From Protopterus annectens (lineage: Eukaryota; Chordata; Ceratodontiformes; Protopteridae): a stretch of DNA of 64,000 nucleotides. Positions 1 through 10,244 of the stretch are shown here, piece after piece. The stretch is from positions 2,772,065 to 2,836,064 of the forward strand of contig NC_056734.1 in assembly GCF_019279795.1 (NCBI RefSeq), read 5' to 3'. How positions within the stretch are numbered: the first letter of the stretch is position 1; every line of letters starts with the position of its first letter. A program made the position numbers and the translations under genes. Under the pieces are notes generated by a model. It did no database searches and had not been told where the DNA came from. It saw only the letters and a list, made by a program, of their open reading frames with translations.

Positions 1-147
1 TTGCAAGTGACAAGAGTAGGGTTTCAGTTGGCTCCAGAGCAAACATAAATAGTATGCAACATGTGACAAAGAAGAACAGGCCTAAACATGTGGCAGCTAC
101 AGGATTTTCAAAGAAGCCACAAAGTTTTCTAGAGAGTTCCAGGAAAA

Positions 148-381
148 GTGCAAGCTCCAGCACCAGCAGTGCAACACAAACATGAATTAGCAAAACCCAA
201 ATCCTGTTTTATTATTAACTGTCACAACTGTGGTGTGAATCATGAGTCTAAAAGAGAGAAGTGCTTAACATTTGGTCAGCAATGTCACAAGTGTAAAAAA
301 TGGAACCATTTCCAAAAGTTTTGTAAATCAAGTAAGCCTCACACAATTGTAAAGAAAGGTCACACAAAAAAAGCAAGTTGA
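148..381 (+). pseudogene. Gypsy Gag nucleocapsid (CCHC knuckles)
   Basis: A 77-codon open stretch holding the nucleic-acid-binding end of Gag. The clearest knuckle is CHKCKKWNHFQKFC, which fits C-x2-C-x4-H-x4-C. An imperfect one (CHNCGVNHE) precedes it. The flanks are rich in lysine and histidine, as expected of a nucleocapsid that packages element RNA in virus-like particles. The first ATG is arbitrary, because Gag-like sequence runs in from before it and the element continues off the left edge. The frame closes at 381, and the protease follows about 140 bases on in another frame, so Gag and Pol are no longer joined by a readable frame. Confidence 0.7.
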
Positions 382-499
382 TCAAGTAGAGCAGACACAG
401 TCAACTTTCCATGTAGATGGTGTATCAGTGCTTGGTGAAAGAGATGATGCAGCAATCTTTTTAACAAGAAGTGAAGTGTTTTGTACTGTCTGAATTAAT

Positions 500-1392
500 G
501 GAAAATCCACAGAGCTCAAAGTAGACACTGGGTCAACGTGTAATGTTATATCACCAAACACATTTGCAAGAGTGAAAATGAACAAACAACTCAGTGTAAC
601 CAGTAGTGCGAGACTTGTTGCTTATAGAACTGAAGAAATTCAAACCGAAAGTTCAGTGATGCTTTCATGTTATTTAGCCGAGAACTGTTACAACTTATTA
701 TTCCACATAGTCCAAAGACCACTGCAATCTTTATTAGGTCTCAAAGATAGTTTAAGAATGAATCCACTTTCTTTTGCTAAAGAAGTTCATCATGTGAGTG
801 CAGTTCTGAGTTCCAATTTCTACGAAGCCATTTTCTCAGAGTATGCTAATGTTTTCAATGACAAATTGGGCAAACTTCCAGTTGTGTATTCCATGAAGTT
901 AGACCCAGAGGTCACTCTAGTAGTCAGACCAGCAAGAAGAGGTCTGATAGCTATGCAAGATAAAGTTAAAGCTTAGTTGGATAAAATGGTGCGGCAAGGT
1001 GTGATTTGTCCAGTCACAGAACTAACTGAATGGGTGTCGTCCATGGTAGGCACACACAAAAAAAGGCTCAGATGAAATCAGAATATGCATCGACTCAAGA
1101 GATTTGAGCAAAGTATTAAAGAGACCATATCATCCAATGTGCACAGTTGAAGAAGTTGCATCTCTAATACTGAATGCCACTGTATTTTCTGTTTTGGATG
1201 CAAAGAGCTCATTTTGGCAAGCATTGCTTGATCGCAAATCCTCATTTCTAACTTTTTTTGGTACCCTGGTTGGCAGATACAGATTCCTAAGGATGCCATT
1301 GGGAATAAATTCTGAAAGTTAATTTTTTCAGCTTGTAATGGAGCAACATTTTTCAAGTTATCCTTGTGCCATAACAGTAGATGATCTATTGA
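500..1392 (+). pseudogene. Gypsy Pol: protease and N-terminal reverse transcriptase
   Basis: The retropepsin active-site motif VDTGS is encoded at 521-535. The same frame continues through the protease-RT linker to a TAG at 974-976. RT sequence continues beyond it (LDKMVRQGVICP). A frameshift near the A-run at about 1060 moves the fingers and palm to another frame (1104-1322), with SVLDAKSSFWQ carrying the first catalytic Asp and YRFLRMPLGI. After a TAA at 1320-1322 the frame goes on to VDDLL, the second catalytic box. The element would mature its polyprotein with the protease and copy its RNA with the RT. This copy has two stops and one frameshift. It is cut directly after VDDLL by CR1. Confidence 0.85.
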
Positions 1393-1990
1393 GTTAAGTA
1401 CAAACTTGCAGTGTTAAAGATAGTATTGCATTTTATTTTTCTGTTTATTTGTTTCATTGAATATTGTGGTCTCTCTGCAGTTAGTGGGGGTTATTATTGT
1501 TTTCACTTCTTAGCCTAGAGGGTTTATCTGTGCTTATAAGTGTTAGTCACATATATGTGAGTTTATTTCTGCTCAATATCTGAGCTGTTTGGCTGGATGC
1601 TATATACCTACAATCAACTGTATTACAAGCTGGGGTAAGTACAAACTTGCAGTGTTAATACTGCATTTTATTTTTCTGTTTATTTGTTTAATTGAATATT
1701 GTGGTCTCTCTGTCTCTCTACAGTTAGTGGGGATTATTGTTTTCACTTCTTTGATATTCGTGTTTAACGCTTAGCCTAGAGGGTTTCTCTGTGCTTATAA
1801 GTGTTAGTCACATATATGTGAATTTATTTATGCACAATATCTGAGCTGTCTGACTGGCTGCTATATACCTACAATCAACTGTATTACAAGCTGAGTTAAG
1901 TACAAACTTGCAGTGTTAAAGATAGTATTGCATTTTATTTTTCTGTTTATTTCTTTCATTGAATATTGTGGTCTTGCTGTCTCTCTGCAG
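1393..1990 (+). repeat. CR1 5' UTR tandem array A (about 240-260 bp unit)
   Basis: Each unit opens with gttaagtacaaacttgcag. Units start at about 1393, 1634 and 1895, so there are two complete copies and a partial third. They share the landmarks attgaatattgtggtctctc, agcctagagggttt and cacatatatgtga. Unit 2 is longer because of a short insertion before the agcctagag landmark. The position upstream of ORF1 suggests promoter-bearing monomers of the kind seen in some L1 families. That role is inferred. Confidence 0.85.
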
Positions 1991-2577
1991 TTAGTTTCCC
2001 ACACTCCCTTCCTATTCTTGTTATGGTATTAATCTTGGTGGCTTTGGAATTGCCTGGCCCTCCTGTAAATTTGTGTTTGAACACTTCTTCTGGGTCTATC
2101 TCATTTACTCACTCAACCAAGTACAGTGAGATCATATTTTGATTTCAGACATTCAGACCCGTCCCATCTCTTCAGCTCTATCCCAGCTCTATCCCAGTCT
2201 AGTGTCATTAGCTAATTCTACCTAATACAGAGAGAACATTTGAGAAGGCCAACCCACTTAGGTCCTTAACCTTGAATTATCTTCTGTTTCTCCTTTCTCC
2301 CTTTCCACTTTACTAAAAAAAACTTTGCTAGAATCTCCTGTTCTGACTGAGTGTGCTTCTCAGCTGATAAGTATATATTTTTGGCACTTTTTAACTCTTC
2401 AGAGTTGAATAAAGCAATAATTGAATTCAGTTCAAAATACAGTTTGAATAAATTTCATTTATTTAAACTGTATTTGCTTTAATATTGCTACACACTTGTG
2501 TGCTAGCTTGCACTGCACTTGAATTGTTTTTAGTGCTGTTTTAGCTGCTTTTCTATAAACAAAAACAAATACTAAGC

Positions 2578-3420
2578 TTGTTTCCTTCCTTTCCTGTAAC
2601 TAGTATAGCCCAGATACAGATTTGATGTATCTAGGACTGTTTGTAAGCTTCTGAGCCCCCCAAGCCTTTCTGTGTTGAAGGGAAGCCTTCTAGCTTATCA
2701 GTTGAAGTGGTGATCACTAGCTAGTCTATCTACCACAGGAGTGGTTTCTGCCCAAGAAATTGTAGTTTATTGGCCATTTGAGCAGTTTTTCCATCTCTTT
2801 CAACTTTCTGGTTTAAAATCCCACATTTGCCCTAGTTTCTCACCTTTCCTGTAACTACTCTAGTCCAGATACAGATTTGCTTTATCCAGGGCTGTTTGTA
2901 AGCTTCTGAGCCCCCCAAGCCTTTCCTGAGTCAGAGGGAAGCCTTCTAACTTGTCAGTGGGAGTGGTAAGCACTAAGTAGCCTATTTACCACAAGAGAAG
3001 TGGTTTCTGGCTCAGAAATTGTAGTTTATTGGCCGTTTGGGCAGTTTTTCCATCTCTTTCAACTTTCTGGTCTAAAAGCCCACGTTTGCGCTTTTCCTGT
3101 CTTTCCTGTAACTAGTCTAGTTCAGATTTGCTGTATCCAGGACTGTATGTAAGCTTCTGAGCCCTCCAAGCCTTTCTGTGTTGGAGGGAAGCCTTCTACA
3201 TTATCAGTGGGAGTGGTAAGCACAACATAGCCTATCTACCACAAGAGGAGTGGCTTCTGGCCCAGAAATTATAGTTTATTGGCCGTTTGAGCAGTTTTTC
3301 CACCTCTTTCAACTTTCTGGTTTAAAAGCCTGTATCTAAACTTGTTTCCCACCTTTCCTGTAATTAGTCTAGTCCAGATACAGATTTGCTGTATCCAGGA
3401 CTGTTTGTAAGCTTCTGAGC
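2578..3420 (+). repeat. CR1 5' UTR tandem array B (about 255 bp unit)
   Basis: A second and unrelated array. Unit starts, recognised by cctttcctgtaactagtct, fall near 2590, 2848, 3102 and 3353. Every complete unit contains taagcttctgagcc, a run ccaagcctttc, and tagtttattggccgttt followed by cagtttttccatctctttc. The fourth copy breaks off at about 3420, just before ORF1. About 590 bases of non-repeated sequence (1991-2577) separate it from array A. Confidence 0.85.
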
Positions 3421-3604
3421 GGTGCCAAAGTCTGCTCTTCAAATTCACCCTTAGATCTGCTAGTTCTCTCCTCTCCTCTCCTAGACTTTTACTAGCTTAT
3501 TAGTCTAGCACTTTACCAGACTTCTTGTAGCAATTATTGTAGCACACAAAAGTGCTACCATAGCTAAATGTTCTACAAGGAAACAGCTCCAGTACTTATT
3601 ATTA

Positions 3605-4603
3605 ATGCCCACCCCTCCAGGCATGTCTAAAGGTCAGTTCCCAGTGCTTTCTCCTATTAACCTGGTAAACTTGGGCATCCTGAGGCAATGTAGCATCTGT
3701 CTCATGTACACTGACAACCCTCTCCTCTTACCTTCCAACACTCAGACTTGTGAGAGATGCACTTATATATCCAAACTGGAAGACATGCACTCTCCAGCCA
3801 AGACCGGAATAGCTGAAAAAGAGGAAAAGGTCAACACTTGCACCACAGCACATGGAGCACATAGCCCTCCAGAACACACACCAGTACTGCCTTTGCATAA
3901 AAACACAAACCACACACCCACCTTTGTGGAGGCTTTCAATAAAAATCTATCCAGACAACAGAGACCTCCAAGGCAGAAATGCACTCGACCACCACAACAC
4001 AACACTAATCATGAGGCACATAACTCTCCTAAACAGTGTGCAACTCAACCAAAACCCCTAAGGCAAAACAGCATGCCCAACACAGTATTCATTGGTGACT
4101 CGATAGTGAGATACACAGATGTCCTACTCACTGGGTTAAATAAGGAAAAAGTAACTGTTAGCTGCCTGTCAGGTGCCAAGATCCACCACATAAAGCATGC
4201 ACTCAGGTCCCTCAACAACAGGTACAAATATGACTCTGTCATTGTACATGTGAGTGTGAATGACCTGAGATGTACATCCCTGGACTACATGAAAAGAGAC
4301 ATGGAGGAACTCTTAGATTATGTAGCCTAGGTGGGTATGACCCTAGCCCTGAGCAGCATCCTACCATCACCCAGAATGATACTACAGTACAAGCAGAAAA
4401 TAACTGATTTCAATAATTGGCTAAGTTTCTGGTGTCATTCTAAGGGGATCCAGTATCTGTCTGCCTGGGGTGACATGACTGACAGATCTCGATGCTTTGC
4501 CAGAGATGGCCTGCATCTGTCACCCCTGGGCTTCCGGATACTGGCCAAGGCTCTTGCCAACCCTATAGTTCTTTTTTTACGTGATGTTCCAAAGACCAAA
4601 TAA
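3605..4603 (+). pseudogene. CR1 ORF1 protein with SGNH esterase domain
   Basis: A 332-codon ORF1 with one in-frame TAG at 4328-4330; the frame continues unchanged to the stop at 4603. The N-terminal third has paired cysteines (CSIC and CERC) of the zinc-finger type found at the start of CR1 ORF1. The C-terminal part is an esterase of the SGNH fold: FIGDSIV with the nucleophile Ser near 4097, VNDL near 4257, and DGLHLSPLG near 4510 with the Asp and His of the catalytic pair. In CR1 elements this protein binds element RNA, and the esterase is thought to help at membranes. All catalytic motifs remain here, and the single stop is the only clear defect. Confidence 0.85.
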
Positions 4604-4641
4604 TCACCATAACAACTACAAACAAATGCAATCCGAGGTTC

Positions 4642-7600
4642 ATGCTGCTCAACACTAGAAGTTTAAATCTCAAAATGCACTCACTCGAAGCACTCCTTAA
4701 AATGGAGAACATTGACATTTGTGCTGTAACAGAGACCTGGTTCAAGGCAGCAGAAAGCACCCCTGCATTGCCAGGCTATAACTCATTCTACACCTTTTGG
4801 CCCCAGAACTTGGACTGAAGCTCCAAAGGCGGTGGTGTTTCCATATTCATAGAAGATGTGTACACCTCCAGACTGGTAGCCTAACATAATGCATCAGAGA
4901 TACTTCAGGTGCAGCAAACATTGGGTAAGACAGCGATTCAGGTCATAGCCTACCTTAGGTCCCCAACCATGTCCCAAGACTCACACTCCACATTCCAAAG
5001 CACCATGGAGAATATTAGGGTCCAACCTAACACTCTCATACTGGGCAACTTCAACTACCCCTCCATTAACTGGGAAAACTACTCATGTACTAATACACTT
5101 GCCCAACATTTCCTGGAATTCATTAATTCCAATTCCCTGGACTAGCTTGTTCTTACTCCCACAAGAGGTATCAACATCCTTGACCTGGTCATTACTAACA
5201 GGGGCGACCATTGCTCTACACCAATAGTCAACTCCTCCCTGGTTAGATCTGACCACAAACTAATCACCTTGGAAATCCACATCCCTCCCCCCACAAAGGT
5301 AACCACCATGAAAAACTTCTCCAAAGCTAACTTTGGGCTCCTAAAAACAGAGGTGGCTAACTTCACAGCACACATGCAAATGGAGAATAGTTGCATGACT
5401 GCCAAATCATACACCAATGCACTGTATGAATATGTACAGAAATGCATGGATCTTGCCATACCCAATAAAACCAAGATGCTCTTCTCCAAAAAAAGGAAAC
5501 CAATCTGGTGGTCCCCTGCCATAAACAAACTCTACAACAGAAGGAGGAAACTGATGCAAAATAAGGTGAAGTCCTCAAGACTCGAAAAACTCCCTTATCA
5601 GCCTCAACAAAAAGTTGAGATCCCTCATCAAATCCTCTAAAGCTATTTATTTATTTATTTATTTACGAAGTCTTCTGGGCCCAAGGGACCCTTTTTCAGT
5701 GGAAGCCCGGGGAGAAAAGCTCCAAATACAGTATACAGTACAGATATAGTATAACATTATCTAGAACAAATTGCAACAAAGGTACACACAGTGTTGCACA
5801 CTAGTCAGACAAACATCATTGTAGATGATCTTAAGGGTTATACAGGTTTATTTATGAGAGCACTCATTGCATAGTATGTGGGGAAAACGCTATGAAAACA
5901 GAATTGCAGCAGATAGTAAAGACAATCACAAGGCCTTCTATAGTTATGTAAAGAATCTCTACGGCAATACCCAGATTTGCTCTGAGCTACTGCACAATGG
6001 TACCTGCTATACTGAGCCAACATATATTGCCAATATACTGGCCGACAGATTCAGTGCCAACTTTACCCCTCTCCCCACCAAAGGACCAATCACAATACCA
6101 GTAGATTGCCAGGGACCCAGTATTACTGCTGCACAGGTTAAACCAGCACTGTCCAAGGCCAAGAATACAGATTATATGGGACCTGACAATATCCCTGGCT
6201 GTGTTCTACATGGACTACAGAGGAGTGAACTGGTACCTCACCTGTGTGCCCTGTTCAATCACAGCCTCACCTCTGGCTTTGTCCCTACCGAATGGCGCAC
6301 TGCTACAGTCATCCCTCTCCACAAAGAAGGAATGACTACAGACCCTGGGAACTATTGCCCCATTAGCCTGACAAGTCTGATATGCAAAGATATGGAATGC
6401 ATCATCATGGACCTAATAAACAAAGATAGGGAATCTCAAACTCTGGATACCACACAGTTTGGTTTTGTGAAGAGTAAATCATGCCTGCTCAACTTGGTCG
6501 ACTTCTTTGAGTCAGTCACCAGAGCTGTGGATGAAGGCAAAGTGGTTCATACAGCCTACCTTGATCTGACCAAGACCTTTGACAACATTCCCCACTCAGG
6601 AATCGTAGAAAAACTCACTAAGCTAGGCATCAACCGATATATCACTAGGTGGGTTGCAAACTGGCTCACAGATAGAACCCACAGTGTGAAAGTAGCTGAC
6701 TCCAAATCAGACTGCTGACCAGTCACGAGTGGAGTTCCACAGTGTTTGGTCCTGGGTCCTCTCCTGTTTGGTATCTACTTCTCTGAAGTCCAGGCCAACA
6801 CGAAGGGACTCTGGCTGACAAAGTCAGCAGATGATTGCAAGCTGAGAGCTATTATTAACTCTTCAAGTGATGCTGACATCCTACAGAAAGGCCTCACTAA
6901 GACCAACAACTGGTGTCAGAACCATGGCCTTAAACTCAATGCCAAAAAATGTGTCATCATCCCCTTTGGGAAAAACACGGTTCTTATGAATTACCACATT
7001 GATGGTAGTCTACTGAACACAGAAGGGCTTATAAGAGATCTGGGAACACAGGTTGACAGCAACCTCTGTTTTGACCACCACAGTGCCACTGTGGTCAGAA
7101 ATTCCTTCTATGTAGCACATCTCATTACTATGGGTTTTGCATCCAGGAAGAAAAAGGTCATTGTCTCCCTCTACTCTTCCCTTATTAGGCCAATCATCGA
7201 ATACAATACCCCATTTGGCATGTACCTCACTAGACACCTGCAACAACTGGTGAGGCTGCAAAAGTACCTCACAAAGAGGATCCTAGGCCTTAAACACTTG
7301 CCCTATATGGACAGACTCAAAAAACTCCAATTATTCTCTGTCTCATATCGCCTACTTAGAGGCGATCTCTTTTTGACTTACAAAGCCATGTATGACCCAG
7401 CTCTGTTAGAAATGCTACATCTAAAGAGATCCCAATCCCTCTGCACCACACACTCCAGAGACCTCAACCTCATTACTACAATCAACAGAACATGCTGGAT
7501 GGACAGATTCATAACTCAGAGACTGCCCATGCTATGGAATAGACTTCCCATACATGTCAAACAGAGCACCTCACTGGCCCTCTTCAAGAGAAATCTTGAT

Positions 7601-7675
7601 GAATGGATGGGAAATAGAAAATTCACTCCGGGAACCACTCCAGTGTCTCTACTCGACAAAGGTGCTGGGAAATAA
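4642..7675 (+). pseudogene. CR1 ORF2: AP endonuclease and reverse transcriptase
   Basis: The ATG at 4642 opens the frame used throughout the endonuclease: LNTRSL, VTETWF, GNFNYPSINW and SDHKL are all visible. Stops fall near 4817, 4882 and 5143. The frame ends at 5640 at the L2 insertion. The RT resumes from about 5873: GPDNIPG, YLDLTKTFDNIPH (first catalytic Asp), a TGA at 6716-6718, SGVPQ, then SADDC near 6826. CR1 normally has FADD there, so Phe has become Ser. The C-terminal region SLYSSLIRPIIEYN and the final SLLDKGAGK are intact to the stop at 7675. The enzyme nicks target DNA and primes reverse transcription. This copy cannot make it. Confidence 0.85.
5643..5872 (-). mobile_element. 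L2 LINE 3' fragment inside CR1 ORF2
   Basis: Read on the minus strand, this ends in ggagcttttctcccc, ccactgaaaa and an (AAAT)n tail, which is the same end as the L2 copies at 29868-30045 and 62965-63062. It separates the CR1 endonuclease-RT linker (ending near 5640) from its continuation (from about 5873). Only 3' UTR sequence is present. A target duplication is not obvious. Confidence 0.75.
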
Positions 7676-7755
7676 GGTCGGGTGGCACGATGCCAGGGTA
7701 TTCTTATGGGCTAGGATTGTAAAGGCTCTAGGGCCATTAGCCTAGTACACACCTA

Positions 7756-8764
7756 TGAATCCATTGGTTGGAGGAATGGTGAAGCAGAGCATGACAGAAA
7801 CCTCAAGAAAGTTCTATACAGAGCATGTCAATTGAACTTAAAGCTCAAAGCTCTGAAGTGCAGATTCAGACTTCCAGAAATAAAGTACGTAGGACATTTG
7901 TTTACAAGTACAGGCTTGAGACCAGACCCAACCAAGCAAGCAGCTATTCTATAGATGTCAGCATCAGACAATGTACAATGTTTACAGTGTTTTCTGGGCA
8001 TGGTCAACTATTTAGGCAAATTTATACCAAACTTCAGTAAGCTGACAGCACCTTTAAGAGAGTTAACACACAGAAATGTTGCATGGTCATGGCTGGAACA
8101 TCATCAGAAGGCATTTGAAGACCTTAAGCAGAAAATTGCCACCCCACATATGTTAAGATACTATGATGTGAACAAACCAGTTATTCTTTCCTGTGATGCT
8201 TCAAAATTTGTCCTAGGCATAGTTATTCTTCAAGAGGGCAGACCAGTAGCTTGTGCATCTAGAACACTAACCCAAACTGAGATGCAGTCTGCTCAAATTG
8301 AGAAAGAGCTTTTGACTATAGTATTTGCATGTTCCATGTTTCATGATTATATTTATGGTCGAGCTATTCAGATTGAAACTGACCATCAACTTCTAGTTAC
8401 TATTCTAAAGAAGCCCATGCATTCTGCTCCAGTGAGATTACAAAGAATGATGCTCAAATTGCAAAAGTACAATTTCAAATTGGTCTACACTAAAGGTAAA
8501 TTGCATTATCTGGCTGATACCTTATCCAGATCACCCAGAAACACAACAGAACAGCTTGATGCTGAAACGTTTGACTTTGATGTGATGTCAGTGCATATTT
8601 TTCCACCACTAGACTTGATGAGTTAAGAGATCACACTCAGACTGATCCAATTTCACAGAAGATCAATCACTGTATTAATAGTGAATGGCCGTCAAAGCAA
8701 TCTAGTGTATCAACTGAAGTGCAAGTGTATTTTCCTTACAGAGATGGGTTAGTGATGGTGTGAA
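7756..8764 (+). pseudogene. Gypsy Pol continued: RT thumb and RNase H
   Basis: Continuation of the Gypsy polymerase cut at 1392. The translation resumes with EHDRNLKKVL and LKALKCRF, typical of sequence directly after the VDD box, and YVGHLFTSTG. A stop and frame change occur near 7953. The frame 7955-8626 then covers the connection (FLGMVNYLGKFIPN) and RNase H with CDASK, IEKELL and ETDHQLL, which carry the catalytic Asp, Glu and Asp. After 8626 the sequence continues in a shifted frame (LDELRDHTQTDP) to about 8764. Integrase is absent. Confidence 0.85.
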
Positions 8765-10240
8765 GATTGGGTGAAGATAGGTGAAGACTGCCATCCTAGC
8801 CAGATAGAATTTTATAGATAATTCTGTCATTCATAAATATTAATGTAAGCCACAGGCTTGTTGTGTTAAATGGAAAAAATGCTGTTACAAAAATGTAAAA
8901 ACAGTGCACTCTGCTGACCAAGTCAAACATGTTGTGACCCTTTGATTTAAAGTCAGCTCCAACCAGTCTAGATGAAGGAATTCTTGCTATTGTTTTAAGC
9001 CCAGAGTTAATGACCAGATTTGCATGCATAAATGTCCTTATTGGCTTTGCTTCCTGACCTGGTGTGAGCTTACTAAAGAATGTAGCCTGTTAGCCTGGGA
9101 ACCCCAGGAAAGTGCGAAGAATGATGTAATGTGAACCAGGAATGTGATTTTAAAAACAGAGAGAATCAGAGACCATCAAGCATTTTTGTCTTGATCATCC
9201 AACTCAGCACTGTCTTGCTCTATATGTAAGTTCACCTTAGACTTGTGATTTATCTTAGAAATAGCTAGAAACTAGAAAGATTAGACTAAGTGTTTTTCTG
9301 TGATTGACTTGCAGTGATGGTACAAGTATGACCTCATGCTTCTGATAGCCCCTGTAAACCTAGGCTTTAAAAGTTAGTTTGGAGGGTCATAAAACAAATT
9401 TTCTGTTTTTGAAAAATTTGTTAATAAGAGATTTGGTCCCCATGACTAAGCTTAACAAATAAGCAAAATCAACTTATTTCTACTACGAAACTGGATCTGG
9501 TTGTTGACCACATGGCAGTAACCGTGAAGGCTTTAATGTTGGTTGACACTCCTATGAATGAGGGCACAAATGGGTCAGCCTTTACTAAAGGTGCACATGA
9601 AGGGGGGGTGTTATCTGGATTTAAAGACACTAAGGAGAATCTGAATGGTTTTATAATACTGTCAAACAAGCTGGAAGCAAAAATTATGGAAGCAGTGAAC
9701 TCGGATACTTTGTTCAAGGACCAAAACATTATTTTACTTCCCAAAAGGACTTAAGACAACTATTCACAATCAGTATTCAAAACAATCAGGACATATGACT
9801 CGGAGGCCTATAATGGCAGTAATGTGGGTGTAACTATTGTGGAAGGGAAGAAGGCATCATCCATGGAGGCAATTAATTCAGGTGGTCAAGAAGTAAGTTG
9901 ATTGAGTGCTTTAGAGATCAATGTACCAAGAGCTATTTCCAATATTCTGGCAAAGACTGACACAGAAGTAGTTGTCTCAGCTATGTTGCCAGCCTAGGGG
10001 TTGACATTAGAGGCAGTCAGTTGTTGGGTAAATTTCAAATGCAAATAGATATAAATTGTGTACTGATGTTATTATTAGAGAGTAAACAGGTATTTTTCTC
10101 ATTATGTTACTGAGTCTGATCAATTTGCTTTTGAAGCTAAAGTGAAGGCAAGGTTATGCAAATGTTTAGACATACCTATTCTCCCAGTCTAGTCATAAGG
10201 ATAGCAGTGATGAGACTTATACTGCTGAGAAAGAAAAAAA
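8765..10240. other. Unassigned stretch with one unrecognised small ORF
   Basis: Follows the truncated Gypsy. A frame at 9512-9754 encodes 80 residues starting MAVTVKALMLVDTPMNEG that I do not recognise. Related-looking coding sequence may continue brokenly to about 10200, for example SHYVTESDQFAFEAKVKAR. Upstream, 8843-9440 has some of the look of an LTR (a TATA-like stretch, then cttgctctatatgtaag), but no matching ends. It could be the start of an old LTR element. Confidence 0.3.
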
Positions 10241-10244
10241 AATT

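Larger units (their letters stand above)
1..1392 (+). mobile_element. Gypsy (Ty3) LTR retrotransposon, 5' internal part
   Basis: Left half of a decayed Gypsy element. Reading left to right there is a zinc-knuckle Gag end, an aspartic protease and the first part of a reverse transcriptase. The copy stops at the catalytic VDD box near 1378-1392, where a CR1 element begins. The rest of the same polymerase resumes at about 7756. The 5' LTR and most of gag lie outside the window. Several stops and frameshifts make it non-functional. Confidence 0.85.
1393..7755 (+). mobile_element. Near full-length CR1 LINE inserted in Gypsy pol
   Basis: A 6.4-kb CR1-clade retrotransposon with all parts in order: a 2.2-kb 5' UTR with two tandem arrays, ORF1 with an SGNH esterase domain, ORF2 with endonuclease and reverse transcriptase, and a short 3' end finishing in the CR1-type tail cctatgaatccatt. 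It lies exactly between the VDD box of the Gypsy RT and the residues that should follow, so it inserted after Gypsy. The sequence ATTG occurs at both edges (ctATTGagtt and ccATTGgttg) and may be a short target duplication. Both ORFs contain stops, and ORF2 is interrupted by an L2 fragment at 5643-5872. Confidence 0.88.

Noticed and set aside
8843-9440. LTR-like segment starting TGTAAG with a tggtccccatgac stretch after it
   Set aside because: No terminal CA before the supposed primer site and no second copy, so an LTR cannot be supported.
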